In this document: piece after piece, positions 9,117 to 17,505 of the stretch
Layout: each line of letters starts with the position of its first letter
Numbering within the stretch: position 1 is the stretch's first letter
Source: Rhizobium brockwellii
GTDB taxonomy: Bacteria; Pseudomonadota; Alphaproteobacteria; Rhizobiales; Rhizobiaceae
Direction of reading: 5' to 3'
Assembly: GCF_000769405.2 (NCBI RefSeq)
Contig: NZ_CP053439.1
Location: 2,976,001-3,040,000 of the forward strand
DNA: 64,000 bases
Position numbers and translations under genes: made by a program
Notes under the pieces: generated by a model
The model's input: only the letters and a program-made list of their open reading frames with translations
What the model was told of the DNA's origin: nothing
Databases searched by the model: none

Positions 9117-9266
9117 ATGAAGTTGAGGTCCGGCGTCGTTCCCAAAGGTCCGAGAAGGGGGCTTGATTTGTTCCGGCCGAAGCGGCTCGCGCAGAAGTTA
9201 GCGGTCGATGAGTTCGTGCTCGCGAGCGGTGAGCTGAAGGCTGCTATGTTCAGACCTGTTCGATCC

Positions 9267-10440
9267 TTAAAGCCTGTGCCGGCTGATGACTTCGATCGCT
9301 TCTTCGGCGATGACCTGTTCCTCGTCGGTCGGAATGACAAGGGCGACGATTTCGCTTTCCCTCGTGCTGATCACGGTCGCATTCATCTTGTTCGCGGGCT
9401 CGCTCAACGAGAGACCCAGCCAGCCCAGATGGTGGGCGACGCCACTGCGTATTTCCGGTTGATGCTCGCCGACGCCGGCGGTGAAGACGACGGCGTCCAC
9501 CCCGCCTAGAGAGACGGCAAGCCTTCCTATCTCGCCGGCGATCCTGAAGCAGAAGAGGTCGAGGGCTTCCCTGGACGCCGGATGAAAGTCCTCCAGCAGG
9601 ACCCGGACGTCGCCGCTTTTCCCGGAGACGCCGAGCAGCCCGCAACGGTGGTAGAGGAAATCCTCGAGACGATCTGCGTCGTGACAATTGTTGCGCAAAA
9701 GGTGGACGACAGCGCCGGGATCGAGCGACCCCGGCCGGGTCGACATCGGAATCCCGTCCAGCGGGGAGAAGCCCATGCTTGTGTCTATGCTCACGCCGTC
9801 GACCATTCCGCAAAGGCTCGCGCCGCTTCCAAGGTGGGCGCAGACGACACGGCCGGCGGCCAGGTCGGGATCGTGTTTCCTGAGTTCGCCGGAGACGTAC
9901 TTATAGGAAAGACCGTGGAAGCCGTATCTGCGAATCCCGGCGTCGTGCAGCTCTCTTGGAATGGCGAGCCGTGCGGCAAGACTGCTCTGCGACGAATGGA
10001 ATGCGGTATCGAAGGACGCTGTCTGCGGTATGTCCGGATATGCGCTCCGGACTTCGCGGATGATGGCAAGCGCAGGAGGGAGGTGCACCGGCGCAAGATG
10101 CGTCAGGTCTTCCATTCTGAGCACGACCTTGGGTTCCAGCAGAACGGGGCCATCGAAGACCTGTCCCCCCATGGACGATGCGATGGCCGGCCACCACGGG
10201 GTCGAATCCTCTGCGGACGATGCAATCAACGACCTGCGAAACCAGCCGCGCGTCGATCGCTGTCCCGGACGGAAGATCGACAGTCTCGTCCCCGTCAGAA
10301 AATCGGAAGGCGAATCTTGACTGGTCTCCGAGCGTGGCAATACCGCCTCCCAGCCGGAGTGCCCGACCGTCCTTCAGCCTGAAGACGCCGACCTTGAGGC
10401 TGGAGGAACCGGCGTTGAAAGTGACGGCAACCCTATCCAT
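9267..10440 (-). pseudogene. ackA: Acetate kinase, split by +1 frameshift in a G-run
   Basis: The N-terminal part (start ATG 10440, MDRVAVTFNAGSSSLKVGVF, through VVAGHRIVHGG) and the remainder (QVFDGPVLLEPKV through GVGEHQPEIRSG to the stop at 9267) lie in different frames. On the coding strand the junction is CATGGGGGGACAG. Removing one of the six G (10165-10170) restores HGGQVFDG and a 390-aa enzyme, the normal AckA length. AckA converts acetyl phosphate plus ADP to acetate plus ATP, giving fermentative ATP under oxygen limitation. Last gene of the unit beta-CASP hydrolase, 117-aa protein, ackA behind the FixK box at 12454. Real mutation, sequencing error and slippage cannot be separated from sequence. 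Confidence 0.82.
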
Positions 10441-10786
10441 GGCCCGAAGTCCTGGAGCGTGCAGTCCCAGCCGACTTCGCAGCCACCTTCGTTGCAGCCT
10501 GCCCGGCTGCCTCCTTGCTTGCCTCTTCGAAGAACTCGCATGCGTACTCCAGGGCGGCCGTCTCGTCTTCCGGCGAAAGACCGAACGGCGCGCACTGCTC
10601 CTTCATGGCCCGCAAGACCTTCTTCTTCAACGCGGCGACCGCAAAGGCATTCTTCGAAGCGAGAACCTCCCGCAGGCAGGTTATAGCGACGACCTCGAGG
10701 ACGATAAGCTTGCCTTGCACCTCCCCCTGGGTCGGTATCGCGAAGCGTTCTCCGCCGCGCTTGCAGTCACGATCCATGATTAGCAT
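10433..10786 (-). CDS. Hypothetical protein, 117 aa, helical with Ala-rich tail
   Basis: Starts MLIMDRDCKRGGERFAIPTQ. The start at 10786 is set by GGGAGGAG 6-7 nt upstream. Middle helices (LREVLASKNAFAVAALKKKV) precede an Ala/Lys-rich C-terminus. It overlaps the 3' end of the beta-CASP gene by 20 nt and the acetate kinase start by 8 nt, so it is tightly embedded in that operon. I do not recognise the family. Confidence 0.7.
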   Translation of the reverse strand: MLIMDRDCKRGGERFAIPTQGEVQGKLIVLEVVAITCLREVLASKNAFAVAALKKKVLRAMKEQCAPFGLSPEDETAALEYACEFFEEASKEAAGQAATKVAAKSAGTARSRTSGHG

Positions 10787-12401
10787 CGAAATCTCTCCTC
10801 CCTTCGACCGCCGAAACATCTTCCGGGTCCAGTGCGCGTCGAAGCCTGCGCAGCACGACCGCGCGGCCCCTCTCGTCGGCGACGGATTTCAGACGACCGG
10901 ACAGGTCCAGAACGAACCGCTGATAGTCGTTGTTCCAGTCCGCCTTGCCGGGCACGACCGGCTTGATACGTGCGGGCGTCGTGTCTTCGATGAGGCGTGC
11001 ACCCGCCGGTGAAAGCTCGTAGGCGTCGTCCAGCGACGGGCAGACGACCTTTGCGGAAACTTGCTTCGAGAGACGCGCGGACATCGCTTCACGAGCGCTC
11101 TCCTCTCCATGGACAAGGAAGACTGCGTTCCGGATCGGCTCCCGCTCGGCAACCCACGCATCCAGTTCGCTTGCATCCGCGTGTCCGCTGTAGGCGTCGA
11201 GCGTGGCCATCCTGGCGCAGACGTGAATCTCCTCGCCCTGGATGCGGATATCGGTCGCGCCCTCCTGCAAGATACGGCCGAGCGTCCCCGCCGCCTGGAA
11301 CCCGACGAACAGCACGGTGCACTCCGGCCGCCAGAGCCAGTTCTTCAGGCGGTGGCGGATCCGCCCCGCCTCGCACATTCCACTTGCCGCGATAATGATG
11401 TGAAAGCCACGGACGAGATCGAGCGCCTTCGACTGCTCGGCCGTCTCGGTGAAGCGGACGTTCGGCGCGTTGAGCGCGCGAAGGAACGCCTTGCCGTGAT
11501 CGAGGTCGGCCGCATGCTTCTTGAATGCCTCGGTCGCTCGCGACGCGAGCGGCGAGTCTATCATGATCGGGCACCGCGGCACCTGTCCTTCGTCCATGAG
11601 GGCGACGAGATCGGTCAGCACCTCCTGCGATCTCTCGACGGCGAAGGAGGGAATCAGAAGAACCCCGCCGGGGCTGTTCGAGCTCGCCACCACTTCGCGC
11701 AGTCGGTCCCGTCGATCCTTCAGAGCGTACTCTTCCCTTTCGCGGTCTCCGTATGTGCTTTCGCAGATGAGGTAATCGACCCCGGAAGGCGCCCGAGGGA
11801 GATTTTCGAACAGTTTATTGCTCGCGCCGACGTCCCCCGAGAACAAAATTCTTGTCGCCCCGTCGGCGCCGGGCGTCTCGACTTCGATCGATGCGGAACC
11901 CATCAGGTGACCAGCATTCCAGTAACGGAACCTTACGCCGCCAACGGTCTCCCGCCACTCGCCGTACTCGACCGCGATGAACTGCGGCAGCATGCTGCGG
12001 GCGTCGTCGGCGGTATAGATGGGCTCAACCGTCTCTCGCGCCCGTCTGCGATTCCTTCGGTTGAGCTGTCGGACCTCCGACTCCTGGATGTGACCCGAAT
12101 CCTGCAGCATGATCGTGCAAAGGTCGATCGTTGCTGCCGTTGCAAAGATTGGCCCGCCATATCCCGCCTTCGCGAGCTTCGGAAGCAGGCCCGAGTGGTC
12201 GATGTGCGCATGTGTGAGCAGCACTGCGTCGACTTTCTCGGGATTGAATGGGAGCGGCTTGTAGTTCAGTTCCTTTTCCGATTTGGACCCTTGAAACATC
12301 CCGCAATCAACGAGAATGCGCCCCCCGGCCGTCTCGAGCAGGAAGCACGATCCGGTCACCGAGCCCGCGGCGCCGTGGAAGTGAAGGATCGGATTGGCCA
12401 T
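10767..12401 (-). CDS. Beta-CASP metallo-beta-lactamase-fold hydrolase
   Basis: 544 aa. The N-terminal MBL core has the zinc motif THAHIDHSG (about residue 62), GHLMGSASIEVE, SGDVG and later YSGHADASELD. The beta-CASP insertion carries CESTYGDRER, IMIDSPLASRATEAF and ASGMCEAGRIRHRLKNW. This is the architecture of CPSF73/YSH1-like nucleases and archaeal-type exonucleases rather than RNase J. Start ATG 12401 with AGGAG 6 nt upstream; a perfect FixK box 53 bp upstream. It heads an operon with the 117-aa protein and acetate kinase. Likely an RNA-processing nuclease; the substrate is unknown. Confidence 0.87.
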   Translation of the reverse strand: MANPILHFHGAAGSVTGSCFLLETAGGRILVDCGMFQGSKSEKELNYKPLPFNPEKVDAVLLTHAHIDHSGLLPKLAKAGYGGPIFATAATIDLCTIMLQDSGHIQESEVRQLNRRNRRRARETVEPIYTADDARSMLPQFIAVEYGEWRETVGGVRFRYWNAGHLMGSASIEVETPGADGATRILFSGDVGASNKLFENLPRAPSGVDYLICESTYGDREREEYALKDRRDRLREVVASSNSPGGVLLIPSFAVERSQEVLTDLVALMDEGQVPRCPIMIDSPLASRATEAFKKHAADLDHGKAFLRALNAPNVRFTETAEQSKALDLVRGFHIIIAASGMCEAGRIRHRLKNWLWRPECTVLFVGFQAAGTLGRILQEGATDIRIQGEEIHVCARMATLDAYSGHADASELDAWVAEREPIRNAVFLVHGEESAREAMSARLSKQVSAKVVCPSLDDAYELSPAGARLIEDTTPARIKPVVPGKADWNNDYQRFVLDLSGRLKSVADERGRAVVLRRLRRALDPEDVSAVEGRRDFDANHGS

Positions 12402-12453
12402 GACAGCTCCTATGTGTTGTCGGGCACTTTAAGGCACCCCGGACGACCGCACG

Positions 12454-12467
12454 TTGACGAAGGTCAA
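12454..12467. promoter_or_regulatory. FixK/FNR box TTGACGAAGGTCAA
   Basis: Perfect palindrome 53 bp upstream of the beta-CASP hydrolase operon and 90 bp before the divergent short BON gene. Confidence 0.85.
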
Positions 12468-12531
12468 AGACATGTTCGGTGCTCGCCTGACGTTCGGTCG
12501 ATTGGGAAGATGCAGGTCGTCGCCGGTTCAA

Positions 12532-12545
12532 TTGACCGAGCGCAA
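12532..12545. promoter_or_regulatory. Variant FixK box TTGACCGAGCGCAA
   Basis: TTGA-N6-GCAA, one mismatch, the same half-site variant as at 22847. It lies only 12 bp before the assigned TTG start of the short BON gene, so either it is non-functional or that start is wrong. Confidence 0.35.
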
Positions 12546-12556
12546 CGCCGGAAATT

Positions 12557-12769
12557 TTGGACGGCACATCATACCCCGCGGGGCCAACGGGCTTCGGAAT
12601 CCAACAGGACATAATCGACGAGCTGGCGTTCGAACCCAGCATCGACGCCGCCCATATCGGCGTCTCGGTGGAAGATGGCATTGCGACCCTCTCCGGTCAT
12701 GTGTCGACCTGGACGGCCTGGTCTGTTCCAGGCGTTGCGACCGTCGAGAACCACATCTGCATCAACTGA
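12557..12769 (+). CDS. Short BON-domain protein, probably internally deleted
   Basis: 70 codons from a TTG with a weak RBS. The N-terminal part (DIIDELAFEPSIDAAHIGVS, then VEDGIATLSGHV) matches the first BON repeat of the 215-aa protein at 17810-18457. The C-terminal part (TAWSVPGVATVEN) matches the end of that protein's third repeat (AAWSAPGISTLDD). The helix connecting them is missing, so this looks like a three-repeat BON gene collapsed in frame. A terminator hairpin follows at once. Function uncertain, possibly decayed. Confidence 0.5.
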   Translation: MDGTSYPAGPTGFGIQQDIIDELAFEPSIDAAHIGVSVEDGIATLSGHVSTWTAWSVPGVATVENHICIN

Positions 12770-12772
12770 AAA

Positions 12773-12798
12773 AGAGGGAGGGGTCGCCCCCTCCCTCT
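12773..12798. terminator. Hairpin between convergent BON and hsp20 genes
   Basis: An 11-bp perfect stem (AGAGGGAGGGG with its complement) around a TCGC loop, preceded by an A-run on the plus strand. Positioned to end both the BON gene and the convergent hsp20 gene. Confidence 0.65.
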
Positions 12799-12847
12799 CT
12801 CCGCGCCCACCGTACGCCACCCCCTCGGCGCAGCGGAGGGTTGACCG

Positions 12848-13357
12848 TCAAGCCGCCTTGACCGTGATCTTCTTGTCGTTCTTCTGCCGCTCGGGCGTCT
12901 TAGGCAGCGTTACCTTGAGAACGCCGTTGGAGAACTTCGCCTCGATCTTCTCGCTGTCCACGCCGCGCGGCAATTCCAGGCTTCGGTGGAACGATCCGTA
13001 GCGCCGTTCGGAAAGGTAATAGTCGTTTTCCTTTTCCTCCTTGGCCTCGTTCTTCTCGCCCTTGATGGTGAGCACACCGTCGGCGAGCGTGACGTCAAGA
13101 TCCTTGGCGTCGACGCCCGGAAGCTCGGCGGACAGCTCGAAGGCTATGTCGGATTCAACGAGATCGACGGCGAGCATGCCGCGCGAGAACGCGGCCGGCA
13201 TCCTGCTGAAGGCCCGGTCGAAAATCGACGGACTGCCGAAGTCGTTGAACACGCGGTCGATCTCGGATCGGAGGCTGTCGAGGGTCCACCAGCGGTCGGC
13301 AGGCGCCGCCGGCCTTGCTTCGGTCTTAACGGAAAGTTTCGTTGCAGAGTCTGCCAT
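12848..13357 (-). CDS. Hsp20 / alpha-crystallin small heat-shock protein
   Basis: 169 aa from ATG 13357, chosen because AAGGAG lies 7 nt upstream; an upstream in-frame ATG is too close to that RBS. The N-terminal arm ends near RAFSRMPAAFSRGM. The alpha-crystallin domain (about residues 60-150) has AVDLVESDIAFELSAELPGV, GVLTIKGEK, the SLELPRGVD segment and the signature FSNGVLKVTLPK. An IxV-like tail (KITVKAA) follows. It is an ATP-independent holdase, the counterpart of HspX in the mycobacterial dormancy regulon. A perfect FixK box lies 81 bp upstream. Confidence 0.92.
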   Translation of the reverse strand: MADSATKLSVKTEARPAAPADRWWTLDSLRSEIDRVFNDFGSPSIFDRAFSRMPAAFSRGMLAVDLVESDIAFELSAELPGVDAKDLDVTLADGVLTIKGEKNEAKEEKENDYYLSERRYGSFHRSLELPRGVDSEKIEAKFSNGVLKVTLPKTPERQKNDKKITVKAA

Positions 13358-13437
13358 TGTCATTCTCCTTCTCTCAAGAATGCCGTCGTTCACAGGCGGC
13401 GACGCGCACATAGAACAGTCCATCGCGTTCTCAGTCT

Positions 13438-13451
13438 TTGATCACCGTCAA
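13438..13451. promoter_or_regulatory. FixK/FNR box TTGATCACCGTCAA
   Basis: Perfect palindrome 81 bp upstream of hsp20 and 113 bp upstream of the divergent 147-aa gene. Confidence 0.85.
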
Positions 13452-13493
13452 ATCACCCTGGCTTTTGTCATTCGAGTTTCCCCGAACTGGCGA

Positions 13494-13507
13494 TTGACCT
13501 GGGACAA
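13494..13507. promoter_or_regulatory. Variant FixK box TTGACCTGGGACAA
   Basis: One mismatch (ACAA for TCAA). It sits 57 bp upstream of the 147-aa gene at 13564, the distance typical of the perfect boxes, so each divergent gene may have its own site. Confidence 0.45.
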
Positions 13508-13563
13508 GGCCCCAACTGCCGGACCATGCGAACATTTCCTCTCTATCGAGGAGGAAAGCAGTC

Positions 13564-14007
13564 ATGACATCGGGATATTGCGTCCGCCTGCTCCACTTGG
13601 ACGATGCGCTGATCGCCTACAGCCTGATTCAGGTGGCGGCTCCGTGCTTTTCTGCCGACGATTGGGCGCAAGTGGTGGCGAACGCCGATCGGTGGACGCT
13701 CGTCTCGTTAAAGGATCCGGCAGGCTATGTGCGGGGGCTGGCCGCCTACCGGATCGGCGCGCATCCGATCGCCGGACGATTGATGGACGTTCCGATCTTC
13801 GCGGTGGCGAGCGTCATTGACGACATGACCATCACGGACCTCCTGTTCACCTCGCTTCGAAGGCGATCGGCGGGATGCGACTACATGCGGTTCTGGGCGC
13901 AGTTTCCAGGTGATTTCTCAGAGATGGAAAGCGAAGACCGATTTCGTCGGTGGGATCATGGCCTGATGTTCAGGATCGACCGGAAGCCGTCTCCGGCCTT
14001 GCTGTGA
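13564..14007 (+). CDS. Hypothetical protein, possible GNAT-like fold
   Basis: 147 aa starting MTSGYCVRLLHLDDALIAYS after a strong GAGGAGGAAAG RBS. The middle (GYVRGLAAYRIGAHPIAGR, then DVPIFAVASVIDD, then CDYMRFWAQFP) has the strand-strand-helix rhythm of small acetyltransferases, but I see no clear acetyl-CoA loop, so this is only a suggestion. It overlaps the convergent fxkR 3' end by 38 nt. Probably FixK-controlled. Confidence 0.65.
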   Translation: MTSGYCVRLLHLDDALIAYSLIQVAAPCFSADDWAQVVANADRWTLVSLKDPAGYVRGLAAYRIGAHPIAGRLMDVPIFAVASVIDDMTITDLLFTSLRRRSAGCDYMRFWAQFPGDFSEMESEDRFRRWDHGLMFRIDRKPSPALL

Positions 14008-14713
14008 AGAGATATCCGACGCCACGAACAGACTTGATCAGGCTTGGATTTGCCGCATCCGTCTCTATCTTGCGCCGCAGCCTGACGATCAGTGCGTCGA
14101 TGGTGCGGTCGAAGCCGTCGCGGCCACGCTTGTGCGTCAAGTCCATCAGCATGTCACGCGTCATGACACGCCCTGCATGGGTGGCGAATACATGCAGCAT
14201 GTCGAACTCCCCCGTAGACATCGCCACTTCGTCCCCGGCCGGGTTCGTCACCGCTCTCCGTTCCGCGTCAAGCCGCCATCCAGCGAAAAAGAGCACGCCT
14301 GCTTCCGGGGGTGCGGCTTCGTTGGAAACTGTGCGTCTGCGCAGGACCGTCCTCACGCGGGCGAGCACCTCCCGGAGATGGAATGGCTTGCCAATGTAGT
14401 CGTCCGCGCCGACCTCCAGACCGACGACGCGGTCCATGACATCGTCGCGGCCGGACAGCATGATGATGGGAACGTCCGACCCTGAACGGATTTCCCTTGC
14501 GAGCTGGAGCCCGTCGCAGTCTCCCGGCATGACGACGTCAAGCAGAACGGCGTCGAATTTCGCCCCCGCCATTCTGGCGCGCATCTGTGAGCTGCTGCCT
14601 GCCACGTCGACGTCGAATCCCTCCTCGCCGAGATATTGCGCGAGCATTCTTTGGATCCGGACATCGTCGTCCACGACAAGTATGCGGGTCCGTCTGACAG
14701 TTCCGCTCGTCAT
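13970..14713 (-). CDS. fxkR: OmpR-family response regulator, FxkR-like
   Basis: 247 aa. Receiver domain (about residues 8-125) with the acidic pair VVDDD, phospho-Asp in AVLLDVVMPG, and conserved Lys in YIGKPF. The C-terminal OmpR winged helix (about 140-238) has LTHKRGRDGFDRTIDALIVR and the closing VRGVGYLF. In R. etli, FxkR is the OmpR-type partner of the hybrid kinase hFixL and activates fixK. Here it is divergent from fixK-hfixL, with a direct repeat in the shared promoter. The assignment rests on domain type plus this arrangement; other OmpR regulators look similar. Confidence 0.82.
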   Translation of the reverse strand: MTSGTVRRTRILVVDDDVRIQRMLAQYLGEEGFDVDVAGSSSQMRARMAGAKFDAVLLDVVMPGDCDGLQLAREIRSGSDVPIIMLSGRDDVMDRVVGLEVGADDYIGKPFHLREVLARVRTVLRRRTVSNEAAPPEAGVLFFAGWRLDAERRAVTNPAGDEVAMSTGEFDMLHVFATHAGRVMTRDMLMDLTHKRGRDGFDRTIDALIVRLRRKIETDAANPSLIKSVRGVGYLFTARPETASGRS

Positions 14714-14730
14714 TCCAGCATTCTTCGCTT

Positions 14731-14746
14731 GTTACGGATTGTTACA
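14731..14746. promoter_or_regulatory. Direct repeat GTTACG-N4-GTTACA, K-box-like FxkR site
   Basis: Two half-sites spaced 10 bp apart, as expected for an OmpR/PhoB-type dimer bound head to tail, in the fxkR-fixK intergenic region 90 bp before fixK. From memory, the published R. etli K-box is GTTACA-N4-GTTACA, which this matches with one mismatch; that recollection should be checked. Confidence 0.65.
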
Positions 14747-14835
14747 CAATCGCACCAAGTCTTACGCTTCTCGCATTCCGGTGTCATCAGCGTTCGGTCA
14801 AATCCAGGCCACGCAACGGCAGATGGAGCCACGAC

Positions 14836-15570
14836 ATGCAAGCGGTATCAAACATCCATTCACTCGAACGGCCATTGTCGCATGGAATGATCGACTTCGC
14901 CCCGCTGTTCATGCGCCAGACCGTCGAGACTGCCCAGTCGGGAACCACGATCTTCTTTGAGGGCGACGCCGCCCGGCACGTGTTTCGCATCGTCCGCGGG
15001 AACGTCCGCATATGCCGGTTCCTTCCCGACGGCCGCCGCCTCATCATCGGTTTTCTTGGTGCAGGCGACCTGGTCGGACTATCATTTCGCAACCGCTACA
15101 TGTTTGCAGGCGAGGCTATCGACGAGGTTGCCTTCACCCGGATGAACAAGCGGACGCTGGAAGAGGAACTGCAACTCGTGCCTGATTTCCGGCTTCAGCT
15201 CCTGTCGCAACTTCGCGACGAAATCTCCGCAGCGCAGGACCACATGCTCCTGCTGTCGCACAAGAACGCCGAGCAACGCGTCTGCACCTTCCTTCTTCAT
15301 CGGCTGGAACGGAGCGAGGGACGGGACGGCCGAACGATTAGTCTGCCGATGGTCCGTGCCGACATCGCCGACCATCTCGGCCTGACGATAGAGACCGTGT
15401 CGAGGACGCTTACCAAGCTGGTCGCCAAGGGCATACTATTGCCTGCGGACAAGCATCAGTTCAAGGTTGCGAGCCGGTTGGCACTGGCCCGCACCGCCGA
15501 CGAAGACCCGGACGACGTGTTCGAGGACGTAGACGCAGGAGCACGCTGTGGTGGAACACGCTACCAGTGA
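14836..15570 (+). CDS. fixK: FixK, Crp/Fnr-family regulator
   Basis: 244 aa with an N-terminal cyclic-nucleotide-like beta-roll (TTIFFEGDAARHVFRIVRGN), a dimer helix, and a C-terminal HTH (about residues 170-200) with DIADHLGLTIETVSRTLTKL. The recognition helix ExxSR is that of FixK/FNR proteins, which read TTGA-N6-TCAA. The N-terminal Cys cluster of FNR/FnrN is absent, so it should not sense oxygen itself and depends on the kinase cascade, as FixK does. GGAG lies 7 nt before the ATG. Its 3' end overlaps the hfixL start by 23 nt. Predicted activator of the boxes listed here. Confidence 0.9.
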   Translation: MQAVSNIHSLERPLSHGMIDFAPLFMRQTVETAQSGTTIFFEGDAARHVFRIVRGNVRICRFLPDGRRLIIGFLGAGDLVGLSFRNRYMFAGEAIDEVAFTRMNKRTLEEELQLVPDFRLQLLSQLRDEISAAQDHMLLLSHKNAEQRVCTFLLHRLERSEGRDGRTISLPMVRADIADHLGLTIETVSRTLTKLVAKGILLPADKHQFKVASRLALARTADEDPDDVFEDVDAGARCGGTRYQ

Positions 15571-17467
15571 GACAGACCTGGACCGGATCGTACGCATGTT
15601 CGACGGCGCCAACCTGATCGTCCACGGCTTCGACGGCGTCATCCAGCGCTGGACCTCCGGCTGCGAGCAGCTCTACGGATGGTCCGCGGCGGAAGCCGTC
15701 GGAAAGGTCGTCCACGATCTCTTGGAAACGCAGTTGCCGGCGGGCATCGACGAGCTTCGCGCGGAAGTTCGTGCCAACGGCTTCTGGACGGGACAGGTGT
15801 CGCACCGGCGAAAGGACGGGGGGCGGCTGGCGATCGTGACACGTTGGACGGTTCTGGATCTTGGCAACCCGCACACGCTCATCGTCCAGTCGAACAACGA
15901 CGTGACCTTCATGCAGCAGGTCGAGGACGAGCTGCGGGAGCGGCAGGCACACCTCCAGTCCATCCTAGCTACGGTCCCCGACGCAATGATCGTGATAGAC
16001 GACAAGGGTTGCATCGCCTCGTTCAGCACCGCGGCGGAAAAGCTCTTCGGTTACTCCGCGCACGAGGCGATCGGGCAGAACGTCTCGATGCTGATGCCGT
16101 CTCCGGACAGGGAGGCGCACGACGGATATCTGGATTCATACATTCAGACCGGACGCCGCCGGATCATCGGGTACGGGCGCGTGGTCGTCGGCCTCAGGAA
16201 GAACGGGACCACCTTTCCGATGGAGCTCTCGGTCGGCGAGGCGGTCGCCGGCGGCAAGCGGACGTTCACGGGCTTCGTCAGGGATCTGACGAGCCGCCAC
16301 CGCATTGAAGCCGAGCTGCGGCAGTCACAGAAAATGGAGGCGGTCGGACAGTTGACCGGAGGGCTCGCGCACGATTTCAACAATCTGCTCGCCGTCGTCA
16401 GCGGAAATCTCGAAATGCTGGAGGCCCGTCTTGCCGAGCCGGGGCAGTTGTCCCTGCTGCGAGAGGCGCAGTCCGCGGCCGACGACGGCGCCAGACTGAC
16501 CTCGCAGCTTCTGGCGTTCGGAAGGCGACAAGCTCTCGCACCGACGGTGCTGGACGTCGGCGCCCTGCTTGGAGAATTTTCAGACCTCGTCCAGCGAACG
16601 CTCGGCGACTCCGTCGAGCTCCGGACGATCATTCCTGGACGGCGGCTGAGCGCAATGGCAGACAAGGCGCAGCTCCAGAGCGCGCTTCTCAACCTTTCGA
16701 TCAACGCCAGGGACGCGATGCCTGCCGGGGGCCGTCTGACGATCGAGATATCCGGCGTCGAGATCGACGCCGACTACGTCGGGATGTACCCGGCGATCCG
16801 CCCCGGCAGATACGTCCTCATTTCGGTCACCGATACCGGCACCGGAATGACATCCGAGGTGATGGAGAGGGCTTTCGAACCGTTCTTCACCACGAAACCG
16901 ACGGGCTCGGGAACGGGGCTTGGACTCAGCATGGTCTACGGTTTCGCAAAGCAATCCGCAGGGCATCTGCAGCTCTACAGCGAACCTGGCGAGGGGACGA
17001 CGGTGCGCCTCTTTCTTCCACGCGCCGACGCCGGAAAGGACTCCCATCCGGACGAGCAGCAGGCCAAGGACGCCCCGTCTCACGGCACCGAAACCATCTT
17101 GGTCGTCGAAGACGACGCGAGAGTTCGCCGAGTGACGGTCAGCCGTCTGCAGACGCTTGGCTACCTCGTGATCGAAGCTACGAACGGGATCGACGCGTTG
17201 AAGGAGCTTGAGGCGGGGCATGACGTAGCGCTCCTGTTCAGTGACGTGGCTATGCCGGGAATGAACGGCGACGAACTGGCCCGGAAGGTCCGGGAGCGCT
17301 GGCCGAGGGTGAAAATTCTCCTCACATCGGGCTTTTCGGAGCCCCATGCTGCGGAGAAGGAGATCGAAGCAGGCGCCGGCTGGCTAAAGAAGCCATACAC
17401 GGCGTCGGAGATGTCGACCCGCCTCAGGCTGCTGCTCGACGCGAGGCATGGTGGCGATCCTGCGTGA
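15548..17467 (+). CDS. hfixL: Hybrid oxygen-sensor histidine kinase, hFixL-like
   Basis: 639 aa from GTG 15548, with AGGAG upstream inside fixK. Order: PAS1 (about 12-120), heme-type PAS2 (about 132-250), HisKA with His275 in AHDFNNLL, HATPase (about 370-500), C-terminal receiver (about 515-632) with phospho-Asp in LLFSDVAMPG. PAS2 closely follows FixL: DAMIVIDDKG, STAAEKLFGYS, then proximal heme ligand His191 in DREAHDGY, Arg211 in IIGYGRVV (equivalent to Arg220 of B. japonicum FixL), and FTGFVRDLT. The positions equivalent to Arg206 and His214 are Ser197 and Arg205. No transmembrane segment seen. Probably signals low oxygen to FxkR by phosphorelay. Confidence 0.88.
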   Translation: MVEHATSETDLDRIVRMFDGANLIVHGFDGVIQRWTSGCEQLYGWSAAEAVGKVVHDLLETQLPAGIDELRAEVRANGFWTGQVSHRRKDGGRLAIVTRWTVLDLGNPHTLIVQSNNDVTFMQQVEDELRERQAHLQSILATVPDAMIVIDDKGCIASFSTAAEKLFGYSAHEAIGQNVSMLMPSPDREAHDGYLDSYIQTGRRRIIGYGRVVVGLRKNGTTFPMELSVGEAVAGGKRTFTGFVRDLTSRHRIEAELRQSQKMEAVGQLTGGLAHDFNNLLAVVSGNLEMLEARLAEPGQLSLLREAQSAADDGARLTSQLLAFGRRQALAPTVLDVGALLGEFSDLVQRTLGDSVELRTIIPGRRLSAMADKAQLQSALLNLSINARDAMPAGGRLTIEISGVEIDADYVGMYPAIRPGRYVLISVTDTGTGMTSEVMERAFEPFFTTKPTGSGTGLGLSMVYGFAKQSAGHLQLYSEPGEGTTVRLFLPRADAGKDSHPDEQQAKDAPSHGTETILVVEDDARVRRVTVSRLQTLGYLVIEATNGIDALKELEAGHDVALLFSDVAMPGMNGDELARKVRERWPRVKILLTSGFSEPHAAEKEIEAGAGWLKKPYTASEMSTRLRLLLDARHGGDPA

Positions 17468-17505
17468 CGGCGGGGTTCCAACTCAGAGAAGTGAGGAGGA
17501 CTCCC

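Noticed and set aside
9117..9509. 130-codon plus-strand frame after the polyketide synthase
   Set aside because: It runs antisense into acetate kinase and has no domain; kept only as part of the remnant note.
11061..12614. 517-codon plus-strand frame over the beta-CASP gene
   Set aside because: Antisense shadow; the minus strand has clear zinc motifs and an RBS.
13970..14007. 38-bp overlap of the 147-aa gene with fxkR as a possible misannotation
   Set aside because: Both ends are supported by good coding sequence; convergent 3' overlaps of this size are common.
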